Shown here piece after piece: positions 43,537 to 51,043 of a stretch of DNA of 64,000 bases. Numbering within the stretch: position 1 is the stretch's first letter; each line of letters begins with the position of its first letter. The notes below the pieces were generated by a model. That model ran no database searches and was not told the DNA's origin. It worked only from the letters and a program-made list of their open reading frames with translations. Origin of the DNA: an uncultured Bacilli bacterium. GTDB lineage: Bacteria > Bacillota_I > Bacilli_A > RF39 > UBA660. The stretch is from assembly GCA_944329425.1 (NCBI GenBank), contig CALVIG010000005.1:1-64000 (forward strand), written 5' to 3'. The translations under genes and the position numbers were made by a program.

Positions 43537-44358
43537 TTAAGCTGCCATTCCCATGCCACCATTATTAATTTGGTCATCATCAAAATTAGCTTGCTTTATT
43601 GGCCCCATAGCTCCCATTCCAAAAACATCCAATATTCTTGCTTGGGCCGTTGCCATAGAACTCTGAATGTTAGAAATTTTATCTTTTAAAATAACGATCT
43701 CAGCATCTTTTTTCGATAAATCGGATTTTAAAGAAGTGTTTTCTTGAGTTAATTCATCATTTTTAATTCTTAAATTTCTGTTTTCTTTAACTATTTCCCC
43801 AACTTCGTTTTTAACCATTTCAACAGCTTTTCTTACACCATCTGGCATTGATAATTCATCATCGGCTGGTGCCGCAAAGCCACCAAACATAGGTGAATTA
43901 AAATCTCTATCCATACTGCTTGGAAAATTATAAATATTATTTGGTTTTTCTTCTGCCTGATTAGGAATTTCAGGTTCATTGCTAGAAGGAAATTGTGGAT
44001 ATGACGGAACTTCTTGAGCTGGGCTTTGAGTGACATCCGAATTAAGTATTCCTGTTAAATCTATAGGTACGGTTGGAATCTGTGGAGTTTCTTCCGGAAC
44101 CGGAATTTCAACTGGAGTTTCTTGTGGTGCTTCTTTTTCAGCTGTTTCTTTAGTAGCTTCTATAGGAACTTCAGTTTCTTCTGCTTTTTTTTCACTTTCT
44201 TCTGTAGCTGATTCAGCAACAACTGGTTGTTCGGTTTCTACTTTTGAATCTTGTTTTTCCTTTTCTTCTTTTTCAGCTACCGAAACACCATTTAAAACAA
44301 TTACTCCACCATCTAAAGAAACGTCTTCGCCGTTTTTTATCATTTCTTTCTTACTCAT
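43537..44358 (-). CDS. Hypothetical Pro/Glu-rich protein with coiled coil
   Basis: 273 residues in three parts: a long low-complexity stretch rich in Glu, Pro, Thr and Val (about 30-145); a coiled coil (about 180-245; KENRNLRIKNDELTQENTSL and following); and a Gly/Met-rich end (FGMGAMGPIKQ, NNGGMGMAA). No signal peptide or membrane helix. The layout suggests a cytoplasmic scaffold. Position between a SASP gene and yunB makes a sporulation role conceivable, nothing more. Confidence 0.6.
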   Translation of the reverse strand: MSKKEMIKNGEDVSLDGGVIVLNGVSVAEKEEKEKQDSKVETEQPVVAESATEESEKKAEETEVPIEATKETAEKEAPQETPVEIPVPEETPQIPTVPIDLTGILNSDVTQSPAQEVPSYPQFPSSNEPEIPNQAEEKPNNIYNFPSSMDRDFNSPMFGGFAAPADDELSMPDGVRKAVEMVKNEVGEIVKENRNLRIKNDELTQENTSLKSDLSKKDAEIVILKDKISNIQSSMATAQARILDVFGMGAMGPIKQANFDDDQINNGGMGMAA

Positions 44359-44377
44359 CGCAAAATCCTCCTACTTA

Positions 44378-44749
44378 CTAATCTTCATTACTATTTAAAA
44401 CCTGCTGTCCATCTTTAGCAATCTTTCTCATAGCATCCTTAACCTTAGTCCACTCATCATTATCCGTGATGTTTTCTAAAGAATAAACTCCATCCTTATC
44501 ATTTAATATAGCAACATAAAGTTTAATCATATCATTTTCATCTACTTCGTTAAAAGTGTATACAATATAAGTTTTATCATTATCTTTAAGTTTAAATAAA
44601 GATAAACGTTCTGCGTCTTTTTTAGTTCCACTTTCATCCACTATTACAAATTTTTCTTTTTGTACCGTTTGTAAAGCAGACATTCCACTGGCAAAACTTT
44701 GGCCAACGTTAACTTTTTTTCCACTTCCAATGCTACTTGCTGTTACCAT
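44378..44749 (-). CDS. DUF1292-like protein
   Basis: 123 residues. After an N-terminal GSGKKVNVGQSFASGMSAL comes KFVIVDESGTKKDAERLSLFKLKDNDKTYIVYTF, then LYVAILNDKDGVYSLENITDNDEWTKVKDAM, which follows the DUF1292 (YrzB) pattern including the DDEEW-like NDEW. Function of the family is unknown. It lies 19 bp upstream of the Pro/Glu-rich gene, probably one operon. Confidence 0.6.
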   Translation of the reverse strand: MVTASSIGSGKKVNVGQSFASGMSALQTVQKEKFVIVDESGTKKDAERLSLFKLKDNDKTYIVYTFNEVDENDMIKLYVAILNDKDGVYSLENITDNDEWTKVKDAMRKIAKDGQQVLNSNED

Positions 44750-44791
44750 ATATACACCTCTTTTATTCTTATATATCTTATTCTAACACAC

Positions 44792-45067
44792 TTATTTTCT
44801 TTTTGCAACAAAATATGAACAATCAAAAGCACAATTTTCCTTTAAATATTTATTAAAATTATCAAAATCATTTAACTCTTTACAATTTTTATTTCCTTTA
44901 TCATAAAAACCTTTTAATCTTAGTTTTCCGTAAGCCCAATCCCCAACTACATAATCAAAATCTTTGAAATATTCAGTATACCGGTTTAAAAAAGCTTCCT
45001 TATTATAACCATTTTTATAATTTTTTATAATCTCATATTCATTATTTTCTACTATTACTTTTTCCAT
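44792..45067 (-). CDS. YutD family protein
   Basis: 91 residues with the YutD signature FDYVVGDWAYGKLRLKGFYD followed by a Cys-containing end (ENCAFDCSYFVAKRK). It is short for the family. The role is unknown; in Bacilli yutD commonly neighbours yunB, as here, which supports the call. Confidence 0.75.
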   Translation of the reverse strand: MEKVIVENNEYEIIKNYKNGYNKEAFLNRYTEYFKDFDYVVGDWAYGKLRLKGFYDKGNKNCKELNDFDNFNKYLKENCAFDCSYFVAKRK

Positions 45068-45101
45068 TTTAACCTCACACTACTTTAGTATACCACATAA
45101 T

Positions 45102-45815
45102 TCATTCAATCGGCAAACTGTATGATTGGTTAATTCCAGAAATATAATTAGGGATATTACCTTTAACCACTTTCATCACTACTGGTATTTCTGAAGTTAT
45201 TTTAACGTCTTTTGATTGAAATGGTAAAATAGTTTTTTGAGTTACCTCAATATAAATATAAACTTCTATTAAAGCACTATTAAGACCATAACCACTAACT
45301 CTTGACTTAACATCTAAACCAACGTTACCAGAATATTTTATTTTAACGGGTATTTTGGGACCAACGTTAGCAAAAAAAGAATTTCCAAAAGCAACACCAA
45401 TAGGAATTTCATATATTATTCCTTTTTTTAATTTTTTATTAAGGCCATCAGAATAAAGTTCTTCTGGCAAATTTTCTCCTTTTTCCACTTCTTTTAACCT
45501 GGCTCTTACGTTCTTTGAGATAATAATTAACGCGTTATTGATAAGGGTTGTATTAAAATCTATACTTTCTATTTCTCCGTTATTATTTTTTATTACAGTA
45601 AAAACGTCTTGCCCATTTATTAATTTATTAATATCTTCCGTACCTACACTTCTTAAAATTTCAATTCCTACTCTTTTAGTTTGTACACTAGCATAACTCA
45701 TTATAACTGGCATCGCTTTTATATTTAATATGATAATAAATATAAAACTAAAAACAATTAAAAAAATTAATATATAAACATATATGCTACTTAATGATTT
45801 TTTTATTTTTTTCAT
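45102..45815 (-). CDS. yunB: Sporulation protein YunB
   Basis: 237 residues with one N-terminal membrane helix (12-33) and a periplasm-facing domain. NALIIISKNVRARLKEVEKG, GIIYEIPIGVAFGNSFFANVGPKIPVKIKYSGNV and SRVSGYGLNSALIEVYIYIEV are typical of YunB, a mother-cell sporulation protein under sigma-E. Upstream, CATAAAAT with an ATA 16 bp before it is a possible sigma-E promoter, though weak. Confidence 0.9.
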   Translation of the reverse strand: MKKIKKSLSSIYVYILIFLIVFSFIFIIILNIKAMPVIMSYASVQTKRVGIEILRSVGTEDINKLINGQDVFTVIKNNNGEIESIDFNTTLINNALIIISKNVRARLKEVEKGENLPEELYSDGLNKKLKKGIIYEIPIGVAFGNSFFANVGPKIPVKIKYSGNVGLDVKSRVSGYGLNSALIEVYIYIEVTQKTILPFQSKDVKITSEIPVVMKVVKGNIPNYISGINQSYSLPIE

Positions 45816-45835
45816 AATATCACATAATATTTTAT

Positions 45836-45865
45836 GAAAAAATAAGAAGAAATATCTTCTTATTT
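45836..45865 (-). terminator. Terminator overlapping the stop of the tail-anchored protein gene
   Basis: AAATAAGAAGA pairs with TTCTTCTTATTT and a T run follows on the minus strand. Confidence 0.7.
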
Positions 45866-46669
45866 AATAACAAAATTTGTAACTAATAAATAAATTCCAA
45901 TAATTAGCAAAATAATTACTACCACTACCGCTACAACTATTATTCTTTTTTTATTATTAGATTTAGATAGTTCTTTGGTTAAAGTACTAAAATCTTCAAA
46001 ATCATTTTTGGTAAACATGTTAGATCCCGTATAAAACGTTTTATCAGCTTTAACCAAGGTTTTATCAATACCATCTTTTACTGGTTTAGTACTCGTATTT
46101 TCAATATCAAATGAAGCCTCTATCGGTTTAGATACAACGGTATTTTCTTCTCCTTTTAAATCCTCTAATAAATCTAACGCATCATTAGTATCTTCTTTTT
46201 TAGGAATAGCCATTGTATTTATTAAATCTTCTAATTCTTTTTCTTCCTTTTCCATTTGTTCATATTTATCATCGTACCTAAAATTTCTACGTTTAGAAAA
46301 ATCCATAAACTTTTGTTTTTCTTTAGCTTCCTCTATAAAACTTCGTTTACTTTTAGCTTCGTTTATTATCTCATTTATATCATAACTTTTTTGTCTTTTA
46401 GGTTCGGTAATATGTCTTTGTAAAACATCTACATCTTCTAAATCATAATTTTTAAACGTTCTATATTGCCTTGTATCATAATTATCATTAATCATATCTT
46501 TAAGCTTATTTAAGTTAATCTCTTTTGCGGTATCAATAACTTGCATATTTTTATAAGTTGTATCACGATAAATATCATCATATACTTCTTCATATAATTT
46601 GGTGTTTTTTCTTGATCTTTCATAGTTTTGCTGTTCTTTGTTTTCATATTTATCCATCCTAGACTGCAT
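45860..46669 (-). CDS. Tail-anchored hypothetical protein
   Basis: About 269 residues: a long charged cytoplasmic part rich in Lys, Glu, Tyr and Asp with helical/coiled-coil stretches (SKRSFIEEAKEKQKFMDFSKRR; YEQMEKEEKELEDLINTMA) and a single C-terminal membrane helix (IIVVAVVVVIILLIIGIYLLV). The ATG at 46669 follows GGAGGTG. No family recognised. It is divergent from the ferredoxin gene. Confidence 0.65.
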   Translation of the reverse strand: MQSRMDKYENKEQQNYERSRKNTKLYEEVYDDIYRDTTYKNMQVIDTAKEINLNKLKDMINDNYDTRQYRTFKNYDLEDVDVLQRHITEPKRQKSYDINEIINEAKSKRSFIEEAKEKQKFMDFSKRRNFRYDDKYEQMEKEEKELEDLINTMAIPKKEDTNDALDLLEDLKGEENTVVSKPIEASFDIENTSTKPVKDGIDKTLVKADKTFYTGSNMFTKNDFEDFSTLTKELSKSNNKKRIIVVAVVVVIILLIIGIYLLVTNFVIK

Positions 46670-46779
46670 AAAAACACCTCCGTACCTTATATAATTATAT
46701 AGTAACATATTTTATCGTTTTTTCAAAGTATTATTGATTTTTTTAAACTTTATAATTATAATTATTTCAGGAGGATTTT

Positions 46780-46986
46780 ATGAAATTTAAAGTTGATAAA
46801 GATGCTTGCATTTGTTGTGGAGCTTGTGCTGCAATATGTGAAGAAGTGTTCGAAATTAATGATGATGAAGGATATGCAATAGCTAAAGATGTTGAAATAA
46901 CTGAAGAAATTAAAAATGATGCTATTAACGCAATGGAAGGTTGCCCTACAAGCGCTATAAGTAAGTGTGACGAAAAAGAAGCTTAA
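46780..46986 (+). CDS. 4Fe-4S ferredoxin
   Basis: 68 residues. Cluster ligands are in DACICCGACAAIC (C-x2-C-x2-C) with the fourth Cys in MEGCPTSAI, as in single-cluster ferredoxins of the Thermotoga type. Electron carrier in the cytoplasm. One of the few plus-strand chromosomal genes. Its last codons (GAA GCT TAA) lie within the palindrome that also forms its terminator. Confidence 0.93.
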   Translation: MKFKVDKDACICCGACAAICEEVFEINDDEGYAIAKDVEITEEIKNDAINAMEGCPTSAISKCDEKEA

Positions 46987-46998
46987 TTAGCTTCTTTT
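46974..46998 (+). repeat. Left copy of a 25-bp repeat with palindromic terminator core
   Basis: AAAAGAAGC...GCTTCTTTT around the palindrome GAAGCTTAATTAGCTTC. It ends the ferredoxin gene and acts as its terminator (T-rich tract follows). An identical 25-bp copy lies at 48020-48044 beyond the IS. Confidence 0.8.
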
Positions 46999-47007
46999 CT
47001 TTTTTGT

Positions 47008-48009
47008 AATTTCAACCGCACCACTTAATCATAATTTAATTCTATATCATAAGCACATTTAAAGTCAAATATTTTTCTTGGCATACTATTAATTTCAAAA
47101 CATATATCATCTAAATATATTTGAGGAACATACTTCATTGAAGAACCTTTTGGAATCCATCTTCTTACCAATGCATTCGTTCGTTCATTTGTTCCTCTTT
47201 GAAAAGAACAATATGGATCACATTTATATAATTTTACTCCAAGTTTTTTTGCAGTTATTCCTAACGCACTAAATTCTAACCCATTGTCTACTGTTATTGA
47301 TTTTACTTCTATTTCATTTTTTATTATGTATTCATAGATTAATTTATCTGTATAATATTCATTTTTATAATTTGATTTTATTAACCATAATTTTCTTGTA
47401 CACCTATCTACTATTGATATTATTGAATCTTGTTCGTTTCTTTTACCTAATATTGAATCTATCTCTAAATGTCCTATTTCATCTCTATTTTCTATATATT
47501 TAGGCCTTAAACTTATTGGTAATACTGTTTTGTTATCTAAATTCCACTTTGTATGTCTCATCATTCCACTTTTATTATTTCTTCTTTTTCTATAGCATAA
47601 GTTATCTTTTGTTAATTCGATTTTCCTCTTATTTATCCAATTGTATACTTGCTGTACTGTAGGTGATTTAACACCTTTATATCTTTTTTTAAACATATAT
47701 ACACATACTTCTATTGAGTTTGTTCTTCTGTCATAATGGCTGTATAAATAGTTTAAAAATATATAATATTTTTTTGTTATATCTATTTTTCTTTTTTTAT
47801 ATATTCCTGCTTTATATCTTGATATTGTAGAATGGCTTATCCCTAATATTGATGCAACCTTTCTCATAGACAGTCCTTGCTTTAATAAAATGTCTATTTC
47901 TACTTTCTTTTTTTCTGTTAATTGTGTATAATTCATTTATGAGTCCTCCTGGCCTGGTGGGCTCTTTTATTGTATCAAAAAAACCACACCTTGTGGTGCG
48001 GTTGAAATT
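47008..48009 (-). mobile_element. IS30-family insertion sequence
   Basis: A complete 1,002-bp element with a single transposase gene and perfect 17-bp terminal inverted repeats: AATTTCAACCGCACCAC (47008-47024) and its complement (47993-48009). It lies between the ferredoxin gene and the convergent secreted-protein gene. Flanking 25-bp direct repeats a few bases outside the ends suggest a long target duplication. Confidence 0.92.
47025..47936 (-). CDS. IS30 family transposase
   Basis: 303 residues. N-terminal HTH: LTEKKKVEIDILLKQGLSMRKVASILGISHSTISRYKAG. DDE catalytic domain: GHLEIDSILGKRN, SIVDRCTRKLWLIK, SITVDNGLEFSALG and CSFQRGTNERTNALVRRWIPKG with the final Glu. All catalytic residues are present and the frame is intact, so it is probably active. 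Confidence 0.97.
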   Translation of the reverse strand: MNYTQLTEKKKVEIDILLKQGLSMRKVASILGISHSTISRYKAGIYKKRKIDITKKYYIFLNYLYSHYDRRTNSIEVCVYMFKKRYKGVKSPTVQQVYNWINKRKIELTKDNLCYRKRRNNKSGMMRHTKWNLDNKTVLPISLRPKYIENRDEIGHLEIDSILGKRNEQDSIISIVDRCTRKLWLIKSNYKNEYYTDKLIYEYIIKNEIEVKSITVDNGLEFSALGITAKKLGVKLYKCDPYCSFQRGTNERTNALVRRWIPKGSSMKYVPQIYLDDICFEINSMPRKIFDFKCAYDIELNYD

Positions 48010-48019
48010 TTAATTTAGG

Positions 48020-48044
48020 AAAAGAAGCTTAATTAGCTTCTTTT
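48020..48044 (-). repeat. Right copy of the 25-bp repeat
   Basis: Identical to 46974-46998. Here it provides the last codons (GAA GCT AAT TAA) and terminator hairpin of the convergent secreted-protein gene. Confidence 0.8.
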
Positions 48045-50200
48045 TTTATTTTTTTCTTATTAATAATTAGCAATAAAACAATAGATATTAAACTAACGCC
48101 ACCAAGAATAAAATAGGTTAAAACGTCATCAGAAGTATTAGGATTATCAACTAACTCTTCAGAAGTTGTAGTCTTTACTGCTTCCTCTTGTTTTGAAGTA
48201 GTAGTTTCTTTAATTTTTTCAAATTCAGCGATGACGGTAACATCTTCATTTGGCATATAAAACTTATTATTTTCTACATCTATTTGAAGTTCCGAATGAT
48301 TCTTTTTTACGATCTTAAAGCTTACTAATTTATACCCATTATTAGGAATTATTTCAAATTCTATCTTATCACCCATTTTAGCACTATTTTTGTTCAATTT
48401 TAACTTACCATAATTAGAATCAAAATCAATTTTATAAGTAGCTTTTTTTATTTTTGAAACCGTAGTTTCACCAGTCTTTGAATCATAACTTAATGATAAA
48501 TAAGCATCATTTTTAATTTGGTATAATTTACTATTAATTAGTTTTTGATAATTTGAAAACATCCTGTATACGTTAACGAAATCAAAATCAATTGAAGGGA
48601 TCTTCTCTTTAGCCATTGTTAAATCTTCTATTTCATTTATCCCAGATAATAATGAATCATAATTATCCATGTACTCATCCAAATAAAATTCATTATACAT
48701 CTTGTTCATTATTTCAATCATCTCTGGTTCGTTATATAAATCATCATAGCTTCCCTGATATGATTGCTGGAATTTTAGCATGTCTATGCACACATCTATT
48801 AAATTCATGGCTTCATTTTTATCTAAAACCAAAAGTGTTTGAAATAACCCTAACATATGATTACCATAATATTTATTTTCATTATATACAGCATAAAAAC
48901 TATTTTCATTAAAATCTTCAAAATTATAATATATCTTTACTTTATTATCCGCTGATAAATAAGATACATAATCATCATTATAAAAAATATAACCATCATC
49001 TAAAGCAAAAACATTACTACGATTTGAATAAATGAAATTGTGTTCGCCATCTTCAAAAGTTTCGGTAATTTTTATTTTTTCTCTTATCTGTAATGTTGAT
49101 GAATCATATTTTATAATATAGTTTCCATCACAAAATAAGTAATTATCTAAAATAATATCTCCTTCATCATCATATTCACCAAGATAATATCCATAAGTAT
49201 AATTAAGTTTTATTTTTTTAGAAGTCTTACCTTCATCATCTATTTTATATAAGTAAACATCATCATTGCCATTTAACATTAAAGAATTATTATGAGTAAA
49301 GGTTATCATATTATTTGGATAATAATTAGACCAGATTTCGTTTGCCTTTAAATCAAACTTTCCTAAATATCCGTTATATGTAGAGGCATCATAATCATAT
49401 TCTGATTCAGCAATTAATATATTACCATTGTCATAATAAAAGTAACAATTATGAGATGATTTACATTTATAATATCCTAATACAGGATAATTATCAAAAT
49501 ACGTGTATTTAAAATTGCCATTTTCTTTGTCATCTGTTACTTTCATGCACTCATAAGATTTATCATCTCCTTGAGTTGTATAACCACAAACAGCAACATT
49601 ATTATCATCAATATTTATGTATTTCGTAACATCATCAAAATACGTTTCAGCAATGTTAGGGATTTTTATTTTGTTTCTATAAGAAGCAAATCCTCCTACA
49701 AACTCAAATTTTTTATTCAATTTAATCATTGATGGAAAATGATTGACTCCAACAGTTTTTTCGCAGGACAATATATATCCATCTTTTTCTTCCTTTTCTA
49801 ATTTACACTCACCAATGTCAGAAAAGCCGTTTATTAATTCCTTTGTAAATTTTTCTCCGTTTTTATCTAGTTTTAACGCTGCTAAGTTTTCGTTAATAGA
49901 TCCAAAAAACAAATAATTTCCATCATCATCAATGACATAATTTGTATCCCAGTATTCACTAGAATCAAAAGCATACTGCCATTTTAAATTAAAATCTTTA
50001 TCATACATGTTAAGAGAATAATTCCAACTTCCTGTTTCAATAAGTGCCATATAACCATCATCTTGCTCATTAACTTCCAAAACATTACCTTCTAATTCCT
50101 TGCTAAATAAAGTATCATACTGGCCAAGATCAATTGCATAAAATTTGCCCATTCCTAAAAAAAGCAAAGTTATAGCAAGCACTAGTAAACCTTTTTTCAT
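48029..50200 (-). CDS. Large secreted surface protein with NPNTSD anchor-like end
   Basis: 723 residues: signal peptide (1-22), a long beta-rich region of repeated (D/N)G-containing strands like a beta-propeller (about 25-440), a helical stretch (about 455-570), an InlB B-repeat-like domain (about 610-675; YKIDFDSNYGKLKLNKNSAKMGDKIEFEI and following, ending in the VTVIAEFEK strand), a Thr/Glu linker and NPNTSD followed by a membrane helix and KKK. The end resembles a degenerate sorting signal or a plain membrane anchor. Surface-exposed, function unknown. Confidence 0.7.
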   Translation of the reverse strand: MKKGLLVLAITLLFLGMGKFYAIDLGQYDTLFSKELEGNVLEVNEQDDGYMALIETGSWNYSLNMYDKDFNLKWQYAFDSSEYWDTNYVIDDDGNYLFFGSINENLAALKLDKNGEKFTKELINGFSDIGECKLEKEEKDGYILSCEKTVGVNHFPSMIKLNKKFEFVGGFASYRNKIKIPNIAETYFDDVTKYINIDDNNVAVCGYTTQGDDKSYECMKVTDDKENGNFKYTYFDNYPVLGYYKCKSSHNCYFYYDNGNILIAESEYDYDASTYNGYLGKFDLKANEIWSNYYPNNMITFTHNNSLMLNGNDDVYLYKIDDEGKTSKKIKLNYTYGYYLGEYDDEGDIILDNYLFCDGNYIIKYDSSTLQIREKIKITETFEDGEHNFIYSNRSNVFALDDGYIFYNDDYVSYLSADNKVKIYYNFEDFNENSFYAVYNENKYYGNHMLGLFQTLLVLDKNEAMNLIDVCIDMLKFQQSYQGSYDDLYNEPEMIEIMNKMYNEFYLDEYMDNYDSLLSGINEIEDLTMAKEKIPSIDFDFVNVYRMFSNYQKLINSKLYQIKNDAYLSLSYDSKTGETTVSKIKKATYKIDFDSNYGKLKLNKNSAKMGDKIEFEIIPNNGYKLVSFKIVKKNHSELQIDVENNKFYMPNEDVTVIAEFEKIKETTTSKQEEAVKTTTSEELVDNPNTSDDVLTYFILGGVSLISIVLLLIINKKKIKKEAN

Positions 50201-50287
50201 AACCTACCTACTTTCCCACTATTATATAATTATAATATAAACTAATAATGTTTGTTTTGTCAATAACTGTTTAATTTTAGAATGTAA

Positions 50288-50322
50288 ATAAAAAATCAAG
50301 TTTTACCTAAAACTTGATTTAT
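50288..50322 (-). terminator. Terminator of the pseudouridine synthase gene
   Basis: AAATCAAGTTTT pairs with AAAACTTGATTT and a T run follows on the minus strand; it overlaps the end of the gene. Confidence 0.75.
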
Positions 50323-51040
50323 TTTTAGCTAAATTATATAGTTTTTTAATCTCTTTAGACGATAAATTTCTTTTTTCTCCACTTTTTAAATTACCCAAAG
50401 ATAAAAATCCAAACATTTCTCTTTTTAATTTTATAACTTCGTGTCCAATACTTGCCATAAGTCTTTTAACTTCATGATTAATTCCATCATGAACGGTAAT
50501 TTCTACTATTGAAGTTAATGATCTTTTATCCATTTTTTTTAGTTTAACCCTCGAAGGATAAATTTTTTTATTATCTAGTTTTATACCATTTTTTAATGTT
50601 TTTATTTCGCTTGGCGTAACTATTCCTTTTACTTTAACAACGTAGAATTTATCTATTTTATTGGATGGGTGCATCATAAGGTTAGCAAAATCACCATCAT
50701 TAGTTAAAAGAAGAAGGCCTGAGGCATCATAATCTAATCTCCCCACGGGGTATATTCTTTTTTCAGTAACATCATCAAAATAATCTAGCACGCTTTTTCT
50801 ACCTTTATCATCTTTTGTGGTACAAACAACACTTCTTGGTTTATAAAATAAATAATACTCTTTCCCCTGATATTCAATCAGCTGGCCATTAACCATTATC
50901 TGGTCACCAAATGTCGCCTTAGTTCCTAATTCCGTTACTTTCACGCCATTAACAAAAACTTTTCCATTTTTAATTAATTCTTCAGCTTTCCTTCTTGAAC
51001 AATAACCAGATTCCGCTATTAATTTTTGTAATCTTTCCAT
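50303..51040 (-). CDS. rluB: rRNA pseudouridine synthase, RluB/RsuA family
   Basis: 245 residues. N-terminal S4 RNA-binding domain (RLQKLIAESGYCSRRKAEELIKNG) and catalytic domain with VGRLDYDASGLLLLTNDG (catalytic Asp) and GINHEVKRLMASIGHEV. It modifies a uridine in 23S (RluB) or 16S (RsuA) rRNA; RluB is the usual form in Firmicutes. It starts 3 bp after the helicase gene stop, on the same strand. Confidence 0.9.
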   Translation of the reverse strand: MERLQKLIAESGYCSRRKAEELIKNGKVFVNGVKVTELGTKATFGDQIMVNGQLIEYQGKEYYLFYKPRSVVCTTKDDKGRKSVLDYFDDVTEKRIYPVGRLDYDASGLLLLTNDGDFANLMMHPSNKIDKFYVVKVKGIVTPSEIKTLKNGIKLDNKKIYPSRVKLKKMDKRSLTSIVEITVHDGINHEVKRLMASIGHEVIKLKREMFGFLSLGNLKSGEKRNLSSKEIKKLYNLAKNKSSFR

Positions 51041-51043
51041 ACC

